Source: CAYVXE01 sp964455375
Lineage (GTDB): Bacteria > Zhuqueibacterota > Zhuqueibacteria > Oceanimicrobiales > Oceanimicrobiaceae
DNA: 22,445 nucleotides
NCBI GenBank assembly: GCA_964455375.1
Contig: CAYVXE010000072.1
Location: 1 to 22,445, forward strand
Direction: 5' to 3'
In this document: positions 14,988 to 22,445 of the stretch, piece by piece
Position numbering within the stretch: the first letter of the stretch is position 1
How the letters are laid out: every line of letters starts with the position of its first letter
Notes under the pieces: model-generated
Databases searched by the model: none
What the model was told of the DNA's origin: nothing
What the model saw: the letters and a program-made list of their open reading frames with translations, nothing else
Translations under genes and position numbers: made by a program

Positions 14988-15344
14988 ATGTCTTACAATT
15001 TCTACAAAGTGCTGCACGTTTTCGGAGCGTTGCTAATTTTTCTTTCCATGGGTGGCGCTATTATGCGCAGCATAGCTGCAGACAACAAAGAAGCAACAAA
15101 GCGTTTAGTGGGCATAACCAATGGTGTCGGGCTGCTGCTGTCTCTGTTTGCCGGATTTGGTTTACTGGCAAAACTCGGTCTCGGATTTCCGGGCTGGGCC
15201 ATGGCAAAACTCGGCATCTGGTTTTTGATTGGCGGGTCAACGGCGATTGTAAACAGGAAACCAGAACTTGGACAATTGCTCTGGTTCGTGACTTTATTGT
15301 TAGGCGCTTTGGCGGTTTTTCTGGCTGTTGTGAAGCCGTTTTAA
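14988..15344 (+). CDS. Small membrane protein with four predicted helices
   Basis: The 118-residue protein is almost wholly hydrophobic, with four segments. The first carries a histidine in YKVLHVFGALLIFLSMGG and the third GWAMAKLGIWFLIGG. The layout recalls SirB2/CopD-like small integral membrane proteins, in which such histidines may bind haem or metal, but the resemblance is only by eye. ATG 14988 follows GAAAGGGA. It begins a new transcription unit after the terminator and probably reads on into the secreted protein gene 36 bp downstream. Confidence 0.75.
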   Translation: MSYNFYKVLHVFGALLIFLSMGGAIMRSIAADNKEATKRLVGITNGVGLLLSLFAGFGLLAKLGLGFPGWAMAKLGIWFLIGGSTAIVNRKPELGQLLWFVTLLLGALAVFLAVVKPF

Positions 15345-15380
15345 ATACGAGGTGCATAACTATTTATCGAGGAGGAAACC

Positions 15381-16462
15381 ATGATAACGATGAAGTTGCA
15401 TTTTAACTTGTGTTTCGTGGCAGTGGTGTGTTTGTGGGGAAGTTCACTGCATGCGCAGTACGTGATTCATCAGGAGGAGTACACCGTCCCTGTGTCTTAC
15501 GATTGGGTGCCGGACGACACGGAATTCGAAAGTCCCCAGGNNNNNNNNNNNNNNNNNNNNNNNNNNNNNNNNNNNNNNNNNNNNNNNNNNNNNNNNNNNN
15601 NNNNNNNNNNNNNNNNNNNNNNNNNNNNNNNNNNNNNNNNGTCCCTGTGTCTTACGATTGGGTGCCGGACGACACGGAATTCGAAAGTCCCCAGGATGAA
15701 GCGAAATTTTTTCTGAATCTTCCGGAAAGTAAATTTAAACAGGCCGTTCAGTCAGGGGAAGGAGAAAGCCGTTTGCAGCGGTCAACTACCTACGTGTCCG
15801 GCAATGATGTCGCCGTTGAAGGTGTAGCTGAGGATGGCAATTATACGATCATCATGAATTTTGATGCCGGTAAATATTATTATATTATGTGGCCACAAAA
15901 GAAGATACTTGTAATGACTGTGGATGATTTTCAAAAGATGCAGGAAAAATCGAAAGTGGCAACAGACATGGTCCTGAAAAATCTTTCACCTGAAGCACGC
16001 GATCAGTATGAGGCGTCTTTGAAATCTGTAAAGTCCTCTAAATTACATGCCAGACCCACAGGGGAAAAAGCAAAAATGCATGATTTTGATTGTGAACAAT
16101 ACATCGTGGAGAAAGAAAATGAGGTGACCGTGGTTTGGGCAGCGAATGATATCGGTGGCGTGACCGAAAAAATCCAAGCGGTCTCTTCAAAAATAGCCAC
16201 TGCTTTTTCATCGGGCGATGATGATGAAGATGATGAGTGGGAATTTGTCCCGGGGAAAATACCGGTGGAAGTCCGGACATATCGTGCAAATGAGTGGGGA
16301 GCCCCGGAAGTGCACATCCAGGCTATTACAAAAATTGAGCGAACCTCACCACCTGAAGATAAATTTGTTCTTCCTGAAGCAGCAAAGGGATTTACCAAAA
16401 GTTCCATGTCGGATATGATGCAGCAAATGATGAACATGATGCCGGACAAAGAAAGGAACTGA
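15381..16462 (+). CDS. Secreted DUF4412-like protein, interrupted by a false assembly gap
   Basis: The gene starts at ATG 15381 after GGAGG (15371-15375), with a signal peptide ending LWGSSLHA|Q. The 55 bp just before the N run (15486-15540) are repeated exactly just after it (15641-15695). Removing one copy and the Ns joins the two halves in frame, giving 308 residues. The protein has strand-rich segments (YYYIMWPQKKILVMTVDD, HDFDCEQYIVEKENEVTVVW), an acidic run DDDEDDE and a Met-rich tail (SDMMQQMMNMM). This resembles DUF4412-type exported proteins of unknown role. Two apparent reading frames around the gap are artefacts. Confidence 0.8.
15541..15640. other. 100-N scaffold gap, probably spurious
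   Basis: Exactly 100 N lie between two identical 55-bp ends. This is the sign of two contigs that overlap by a k-mer-sized sequence but were scaffolded instead of merged. The real distance is probably minus 55 bp. Confidence 0.9.
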
Positions 16463-16486
16463 TTCATACGGTTAAAATTATTTTAT

Positions 16487-17581
16487 ATGTGCCTGACAGA
16501 TAGAAACAGTTTCATCATCGCGACAGCTCTTTTGTTCATTTCTTCTTGTGGTTGTGCAGAGAACAGCCCTATCGGGAGTTCGCCAACAAGCGGGAAGCCT
16601 GGGGAACTACCCCGATTTTCAAACCTTTCTTTGTACTCGGCGGAAAGTCCGTTCAATAAAAGAATCGGGCTGAATCCTGACATTGATCCGAATTCAACGA
16701 TGTTGGTTGGAAGCCTGTCTGTGGCCGGTTCATTTGTCATTCAGGTGAAACAATTTTCATCTCCTGTCTATTTTGCAGATGGGAACACGCCGCGACATGA
16801 TGTAAATCTTACATGTGGACCGGCCTGGGAGCTCGGTGTCAGTACCATGAAAGGTGTCCCCATTCCGGATGCGGCGGAGCCCGCTTTTGACGCCGACGGC
16901 GCTGATAATCCTCCGGTTGGATGTGGTGAAGATTCGGATCAGGATAATAATATGGTCACCCTTGATCTCTCCACGCGTTGCGAATTTGACTTCTGGCAGG
17001 CGAGAAAAACGAGCGGCCAGTGGACGGCCAGTTGGGGAAATCGCATCGGGATGGACAGTAACGGTGTTTATGTGCATGGACTTTCCACACGTGGTTCTGG
17101 ATTCGCTTTTCTTGGTGGTGTGATCTGGCCGGACGAGTTGCAAGCCGGAGAAATCAAGCATGTCCTGGCATTTAATTATCCGTTTACAAAGTCGGGCGGA
17201 CCAGTCCCGCCGGCCACGGAGAGTGACGGTGAATCGAACCGCGCCGATGCGTTGCCGGAGGGTGCACTACTGCAGCTCAATCCGGACATCGATTTGGCGG
17301 CATTAAATCTGCTGCCTTACGAGAAGACCATCGCAAAAGCGTTGCAGGAATATGGCATGTTGCTCGTGGATAACGGTGGCAGCACGGGCGTCGCACTCTA
17401 CGCAATTGACCCCCGAAGCGTGGAAGGAAATTCCTATCAGGGTGTTCTACCCGATGATGACTTTCCTTCACTTCAGAATATCCCGCTCAACAAATTTCGG
17501 GTTCTGAAATTACCGCAGCAAATTTCTGACTTCCAGAACAATCTAAGTGTTGTCGAGAATGGATGCAGCGTCATCGAGTAA
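16487..17581 (+). CDS. Predicted lipoprotein of unknown function
   Basis: The 364-residue protein begins with a hydrophobic segment ending LLFISSC (C21), a fair lipobox, so it is probably lipid-anchored in the envelope. After a Ser/Gly/Pro-rich linker comes one large domain. It shows LNPDIDPNS, VYFADGNTPRHDV, EFDFWQARKTSGQWTASWGN, GVYVHGLSTRGSGFAFLGG, PATESDGESN and QEYGMLLVDNGG. I recall this pattern from secreted bacterial proteins of unknown role, possibly polysaccharide-related beta-sandwich proteins, but do not assign activity. ATG 16487 has no good Shine-Dalgarno. The gene follows the DUF4412-like gene by 24 bp. Confidence 0.75.
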   Translation: MCLTDRNSFIIATALLFISSCGCAENSPIGSSPTSGKPGELPRFSNLSLYSAESPFNKRIGLNPDIDPNSTMLVGSLSVAGSFVIQVKQFSSPVYFADGNTPRHDVNLTCGPAWELGVSTMKGVPIPDAAEPAFDADGADNPPVGCGEDSDQDNNMVTLDLSTRCEFDFWQARKTSGQWTASWGNRIGMDSNGVYVHGLSTRGSGFAFLGGVIWPDELQAGEIKHVLAFNYPFTKSGGPVPPATESDGESNRADALPEGALLQLNPDIDLAALNLLPYEKTIAKALQEYGMLLVDNGGSTGVALYAIDPRSVEGNSYQGVLPDDDFPSLQNIPLNKFRVLKLPQQISDFQNNLSVVENGCSVIE

Positions 17582-17598
17582 AAGGCAGAAATGAATTT

Positions 17599-20500
17599 AT
17601 GGAAATTACAAAACAAGACATCCAAGAATTAGTGACACATCGTGTTTACCAGCGGGGCGTGGCATACTACAACCAGGGCCGGGTGCTGCTATTGACACGG
17701 GATGAAGACGGTTTTAGCGCCATCGTTCGGGGTTCCAAAAGTTATCGGGTGTACGTGGAATATCACGATGATGACGATCGCTTCGATGCTGATTGTACCT
17801 GTCCCTATTGGGATGTCTGTAAGCATGTCGTGGCGGCAATGTTAGCGGCTCAGAAAGAATATGAGGTGACGCCTTTTGAGGTAACGCGTCAGGGCGGAGG
17901 TAACTGGAGCAAATATTTCCGTGAGATTAATGGCGGCCAGGAAATAAAGCCGGTTCAAAAACAAAAATATCAGTTGTTATTTCTTTTTCAGGTCAGAGCG
18001 TCGGGATGGAATCTCATACCCAAAAAGCAGACCATCAGGCAAGACGGTTCTTTGGGGGCGCTGCAAAATATTGGCTTCGGTGATTTTTTTAATATCAATA
18101 TAAAACGCAGCAAATCAGATGATCTGGTTTTGAGCCTTCTTGATAAGTGGAAAAACAGTCAACCGTTCTATTCGTACAATTATGAGTGGCCGGGTGTTTA
18201 CGGGTATGAATTTGGTGAGCAAATTGGGGTTGTGTTTCAGTTGCTAAAGGAAGCGAAGTCGCTCTATTTTTCCGAAGCCGGTAAATGTGGCAACCCTGTT
18301 TTCTTTTCGCCAACAAAAGGCAGAATTGAATTTCGTCTTGAAGAGAAAGGGGATTCGTTTTCGTTCAACCCTTACGTGGTTTTTAATGGGCAAGACGTTG
18401 TCCTAGATCAGAGGTTTAAGGTTTTGACCTCAGACCCGGTGTGGCTTTTGCAAAATGAAACTCTGATTGAAATAGACGATTTTGCTCCGGCGAAAAGTTT
18501 AATACCATTCACTGAATTTGAGGAGGAAGTAACGATTCCAAAAGAGGATTTTTCGCAATTTCTGAATGCTCTGATGGCGCAGTCGGAGCTGGTGGATTAT
18601 TTCCAACTTCCGGTAGGCATTCGGAAGGAAAATAGCGACTCCATTTCTGAAAAGCGGCTCTATATTATTGAAAATCATGAAGGTCTTCAAATCAATCTAA
18701 GGTTTGCTTACGGCCTTGCGGAAATCGACTACAACGATACAAGGACGACTTTTGGGGCATGTAATACGGAAGGCAATGTTTTGTACAAAGTTACAAGAAA
18801 CAGCCAATTGGAACAGCAGGCCTTTCAACTTTTAAGGGATACCCGTGTCAAAATGTTGCGGGGAAATGTGATCGTGACCCGTAAAAACAAGGAGTTGCAA
18901 TGGCTCATGGAAGATGTGCCCGAACTCCTGAAGTCAGGATTTGTTATCTTCGGTGAAGAGAATCTTCAGAAATATAAAATAAACCGGGCGGCGCCAAGGG
19001 TCAGCGTGTCTGTGGAATCCGGTATCGACTGGTTCGATTTGGATGTGGAAATTGACGTCGGTGGTGTGCTGCTGTCATTGCAGGAATTAAAGCGGGCGCT
19101 CAAAAAGAAAAGCTCGTTTGTGCGGCTTGCCGACGGCAGTTTAGCAGCTTTGCCAAAAAGTTGGCTTAATCGCTTCAGGCATACGTTAAACCTGGCGGAA
19201 CAAAATGGTGAAAAATTCAAATTCTCATCTTTTCATGTCACGCTAATTGATGAACTCTTTGCAGAAGCGACGCAAAAGGATTTCGATAAACCGTACAAAG
19301 AGCGGCTAAAAAAATTACAGACTTTCAATGGCATAAAAAAAGTCAGGCCGCCGGTAAAGTTGGCAAAAGTGCTGCGGCCGTACCAGGTTAGCGGTTATCA
19401 GTGGCTCAATTTTCTGAAAGAATATGATTTCGGCGGTTGCCTGGCCGATGATATGGGGTTGGGAAAAACGATTCAGGCGCTGACACTTCTGCAGTCGATT
19501 TATAAAAATGGTTGTAAAGAACCCAGTTTGATCATTTGTCCGACGTCCGTTATTTTTAACTGGATAGATGAAATCGCCCGTTTTACACCGGGGTTGCGTG
19601 TCCTCAATCAAACGGGAAATGACAGAAACCGGGCGTCAGACAATTATAAAAACTATGATATCATTTTAACCAGTTACGGAACTTTGCGTCGGGATATTGT
19701 TTTTCTAAAGGATGTTCAGTTTAATTACGTGATTCTGGATGAATCGCAAAACATCAAAAATCCGGTTTCACTTACGGCCAAGGCAGCGAGACTGCTCCAT
19801 GCAAAACACCGCCTGGCTTTAACGGGGACGCCCATTGAAAATAATACGATCGAATTGTGGTCGCTGTTTTCTTTTCTGAATCCCGGGTTGCTTGGAAATT
19901 TGACCTACTTTAAGAGTGCGTTTGCCAAGCCCATCGAACAGCAAAAGGATCAATCAACTGCGGAAATTCTGAGAAAAATGATCTTTCCGTTTATCTTGCG
20001 GCGAAAGAAAGATGCCGTGGCCTTAGAATTGCCGCCGAAAGTGGAGAATATCGTTTACTGTGAAATGTCGCCGAGTCATCAAAAAGTGTACAACCAGTGG
20101 CGTGATTATTATCGGGCCGCCATTCTTAAGCAAATCTCGGACGTGGGACTCAATAGGTCCCGCATGAATGTTCTTGAAGGATTAGTCAAGCTGCGACAAG
20201 TTGCCTGTCATCCGCTATTGGTTGAAAAGTGGTTTCCGGATAAAGTGGGAAAGTATGAAAAACTGTTGGAATATTTTGATGAACTTTCAGCCGAAGGTCA
20301 CAAAGTTCTGTTGTTTTCGCAATTCGTTAGAATGCTAACGATCATTAGAAAATATCTGGATTCCGCAGGATTCTCTTATGAATATTTGGACGGTAAGACC
20401 CGTAACCGAAAAAAGTGTGTTGAACGGTTTCAGACGGATGATGAATGCAAAATCTTTTTGATCAGTTTAAAGGCAGGAGGGACCGGAATAAATCTCACCG

Positions 20501-20741
20501 CTGCGGATTACGTCATCCATTACGATCCGTGGTGGAATCCGGCGGTAGAGGCTCAAGCTACGGATCGCAGCCACAGAATAGGCCAGAATAAGCACGTTTT
20601 TGTTTACAAGATGATCACAAAGGATACGGTCGAAGAAAAAATTTTGCAATTGCAGGAACGCAAAAAGGAGTTGGTTTCGAATATTATCACGACCGGAACC
20701 GGTTTGTTTAAGCATTTGACCGCAACAGATATTGAAGAATT
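17599..20741 (+). CDS. SNF2-family DNA-dependent ATPase with N-terminal SWIM zinc finger, 3' end in gap
   Basis: The visible 1047 residues start with a SWIM finger, CTCPYWDVCKH (C66, C68, C74, H76), followed by a long bacterial SNF2-associated region. The ATPase core has a Q-motif area (YQVSGYQWLNFL), Walker A in DDMGLGKT (D617 onward), DESQ at about 714-717, LTGTPIENN, the C-terminal YLDGKTRNRKK and GGTGINLTAADYVIHYDPWWNP, and the arginine-finger region ATDRSHRIGQ near 993. It is expected to translocate on duplex DNA and remodel protein-DNA complexes or aid RNA polymerase recycling (RapA/HepA-like). Only a few C-terminal residues should be missing after ATDIEE. ATG 17599 is preferred over ATG 17563, which overlaps the lipoprotein gene. 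Confidence 0.92.
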
Positions 20742-20841
20742 NNNNNNNNNNNNNNNNNNNNNNNNNNNNNNNNNNNNNNNNNNNNNNNNNNNNNNNNNNN
20801 NNNNNNNNNNNNNNNNNNNNNNNNNNNNNNNNNNNNNNNNN
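20742..20841. other. 100-N scaffold gap of unknown true length
   Basis: Exactly 100 N separate the helicase from the transporter. Unlike the first gap, the flanks share no visible overlap, so real sequence is missing. It should hold the helicase stop codon and the transporter start. Confidence 0.9.
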
Positions 20842-22038
20842 TCAATACAATTGAATCATACAGAAATAAGCAGGCCGGCGAGGATATTACCGGTTATTGT
20901 ATTTTCACAATTTGCCGGCACCTCGCTCTGGTTCGCAGGAAATGCCATACTCATCGATCTGCAAAATCATTGGCATTTTAGTCGTAACGCTATCGGCAGT
21001 ATTACCTCATCTGTCCAGTTTGGCTTTATCGTTGGCACGCTTTGTTTTGCATTTTTTGCTATTTCGGATAAATATTCTCCAAGAAAAATATTCTTTATTT
21101 GTTCAATCTTTGGCGCAATCACAAACTTTCTGATTTACGCAACGACGGGTGGTTTATATTTATTATTGTGTTTGAGGTTTTTGACCGGATTTTTTTTGGC
21201 GGGTATTTATCCCATTGGCATGAAAATCGCATCCGGTTGGTACCAAAAAACATTGGGAAAGGCCATTGGTTATTTGGTCGGTGCGTTGGTTTTGGGAACG
21301 GCATTTCCACATCTGTTGAAAAGTATTGGCGGCTCTTTACCCTGGGAAATCGTTGTTTTGTCTGTTTCGGCTATTGCGGTCATCGGCGGGGTGCTCATGT
21401 ATGTACTGGTTCCGGACGGCCCGCATATCATTAAAGGAACGACTTTTGATCCGAAAGCGCTGGTCGTCGTTTTTAAATCCAGGGACTTTCGCTCTGCGGC
21501 TTTCGGCTATTTTGGCCACATGTGGGAGTTATATGCGTTCTGGGCCTTTGTTCCATTCATTTTAACGGCTTATACAACTCGTGTGTCGGTCAATTTGAAT
21601 ATTAGTTTCTGGTCGTTCAGCATCATCGCTGCGGGCAGCATTGGCTGTATTGTTGGCGGCATCGTTGCGGTAAAATACGGCAGTACAAAAGTCGCTTTTA
21701 CGCAATTGCTTTTGTCAGGTATTTGCTGTGTGCTTTCACCGTTTCTGTTTTATACGCCGCCGGTCATCTTCATTGGTTTTTTGATTTTTTGGGGAATAGT
21801 GGTGGTGGGAGATTCGCCGCAATATTCGGCGCTTACTGCGTGGGCAGCGCCCAAAGAGTTGGTGGGAACCGGCCTGACGATTGTGAACAGCATCGGTTTT
21901 GCAATTACCATTGTGAGCATTCAATTTGTAAATGAATTGACCGGTGCAGTGAATCAAAACAGTATTTTTCTGCCTCTTGCAGTTGGCCCGGTGTTTGGGC
22001 TAATGGCGCTGAAGCCGTTGCTGCGGTCTTTCAGGTAG
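20842..22038 (+). CDS. MFS transporter, 5' end in gap
   Basis: The visible 398 residues form about twelve hydrophobic segments in two halves, with the MFS-type loop after helix 2 (FFAISDKYSPRK) and a repeat of the fold after residue 200. LRFLTGFFLAGIYPIGMKI is typical of helix 4 in the superfamily. The substrate cannot be assigned. The N-terminus is missing only by a little, since SIQLNHTEISRPARILPV is already the usual pre-helix-1 segment. The frame continues by chance through the N run into the helicase frame, giving a false 1491-residue fusion. The gene ends at TAG 22036-22038. Confidence 0.85.
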   Translation, partial: SIQLNHTEISRPARILPVIVFSQFAGTSLWFAGNAILIDLQNHWHFSRNAIGSITSSVQFGFIVGTLCFAFFAISDKYSPRKIFFICSIFGAITNFLIYATTGGLYLLLCLRFLTGFFLAGIYPIGMKIASGWYQKTLGKAIGYLVGALVLGTAFPHLLKSIGGSLPWEIVVLSVSAIAVIGGVLMYVLVPDGPHIIKGTTFDPKALVVVFKSRDFRSAAFGYFGHMWELYAFWAFVPFILTAYTTRVSVNLNISFWSFSIIAAGSIGCIVGGIVAVKYGSTKVAFTQLLLSGICCVLSPFLFYTPPVIFIGFLIFWGIVVVGDSPQYSALTAWAAPKELVGTGLTIVNSIGFAITIVSIQFVNELTGAVNQNSIFLPLAVGPVFGLMALKPLLRSFR

Positions 22039-22067
22039 AGGCTCGCTTTCTTTTGGGAGTGGGGGAC

Positions 22068-22110
22068 GTCTAAAATACCCCGATTTGTCATTCCAAGCCG
22101 GCTGAGTTGC
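22068..22110. repeat. Post-gene repeat, copy following the MFS gene
   Basis: It aligns with 4806-4846 after kbl. The shared words are GTCT-AAAT, CCCGATTT, TCATTCC and CCGGC. It starts 30 bp past the stop codon, at almost the same distance as the kbl copy. Confidence 0.5.
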
Positions 22111-22117
22111 TTTGGGC

Positions 22118-22198
22118 ATCAACTTAAGGAGCATTCACCTATCTTGTCACCTTGAGCAGAGCCGAAAGGTCTGATACAAGCATAAACCAGGTTTCTCG
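22118..22198 (+). repeat. Dispersed intergenic repeat, copy B
   Basis: It is the same-strand match to 7505-7599, with TCAACTTAAG, CTTGTCACCTTGAGC, GCCGAAAGGTCTGA, ACAAGCATA and TTTCTCG kept in order. The following TCAGGCCACCGCC (22199-22211) resembles the loop side of the 33-base hairpin repeat at 4922-4954, so two families abut here. Confidence 0.7.
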
Positions 22199-22274
22199 TC
22201 AGGCCACCGCCATCGGTGTCAACTTAAGATTTTTTTCAAAATAAGGAAATATCAGAGCATAAAAACCACATACT

Positions 22275-22348
22275 TGTTCCAAAATTTCTATTTTGGAACA
22301 GGGTTGCAAAGGAACTCTGTTTCGATTGGATAGACGAAACAAAGTTTC
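22275..22348 (-). repeat. Two-hairpin repeat, copy B (inverted)
   Basis: On the minus strand it matches 5002-5084. GTTCCAAAAT/ATTTTGGAAC (22275-22298) is a 10-bp hairpin with loop TTCT. A second hairpin uses GTTTCG/CGAAAC (22318-22323 and 22334-22339). Loops and linkers differ between copies while the arms are kept. Confidence 0.7.
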
Positions 22349-22359
22349 TACGACAAGTG

Positions 22360-22384
22360 TGTTCCCAAACCGGAGTTTGGGAAC
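22360..22384. repeat. Strong hairpin GTTCCCAAAC/GTTTGGGGAAC
   Basis: It has ten base pairs with one bulged G and loop CGGA. Hairpins of this 'TTCCCAAAC…GTTTGGGAA' kind are familiar intergenic elements in several environmental bacterial groups. The next bases lead into the right inverted repeat. Confidence 0.65.
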
Positions 22385-22445
22385 AAGCTGGGCGCTTAAG
22401 TTGATGCGCAAGAACCAACGCCTGACGGGAAATGATAACATTTTT

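Larger units (their letters stand above)
22116..22407. repeat. Composite palindromic region bounded by 13-bp inverted repeats
   Basis: GCATCAACTTAAG (22116-22128) is repeated exactly in inverse at 22395-22407. A third copy of the core (TCAACTTAAG) is at 22219-22228 and a fourth at 7506-7515. Inside are copies of two repeat families found elsewhere in the window and a strong hairpin. No gene is supported in 22039-22445. No target duplication is seen at the borders (TTTGG left, GCAAG right), so mobility is not shown. Confidence 0.6.

Noticed and set aside
15486..15695. A 55-bp tandem repeat or duplicated protein segment
   Set aside because: It coincides exactly with the edges of a 100-N gap, and the frame is restored by collapsing it. 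Contig overlap explains it better.
17563..22038. A single 1491-residue SNF2-MFS fusion protein
   Set aside because: The frame is open only because 100 N lie in the middle. The two halves are complete, unrelated families with natural ends at the gap.

Overview
The window looks like chromosomal DNA from an uncultured bacterium, assembled as a scaffold: there are two runs of exactly 100 N. By eye the base composition is moderate and patchy. There are no rRNA or tRNA genes. The gene mix (M16 peptidase, SNF-type sodium symporter, SWIM/SNF2 helicase, DUF4412-like exported protein) and the intergenic spaces packed with short REP-like palindromes fit an FCB-group or similar candidate-phylum bacterium. 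That placement is an inference and is weak. All convincing genes lie on the + strand.

Layout. 1-214: AT-rich 3' end of an unrecognised gene. 215-1003: non-coding DNA, a 143-bp MITE-like insertion and a broken 5' copy of kbl. 1096-3515: an APC permease with two C-terminal UspA domains and a small ORF. 3593-4768: intact kbl with the same upstream DNA as the broken copy. 4769-5205: palindromic repeats. 5206-7357: OsmC-like protein, small unknown protein, sodium symporter. 7358-7730: repeats and a candidate leader. 7731-9234: 2-oxoglutarate/Fe(II) oxygenase and a DUF488 protein. 9438-11890: purine nucleoside phosphorylase, haloalkane dehalogenase, and a membrane protein with an HEGIGH motif that overlaps the dehalogenase. 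11976-14828: exported M16 metallopeptidase followed by a clear terminator. 14988-17581: small membrane protein, DUF4412-like secreted protein (interrupted by a false gap) and a predicted lipoprotein. 17599-22038: SWIM/SNF2 helicase and MFS transporter, separated by the second gap. 22039-22445: a dense cluster of palindromic repeats.

Most genes are housekeeping, transport or stress-type functions with no single pathway visible. Kbl makes or splits glycine in threonine catabolism, but no tdh is beside it. The most informative part is genome dynamics. The kbl 5' region is present twice, flanking the permease cassette, as expected from single-crossover integration. One copy carries a MITE whose TTAA target duplication is proved by the empty site in the other copy. 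Several families of hairpin repeats recur across the intergenic spaces, often inverted. I found no defence system, CRISPR array, phage or complete transposon.
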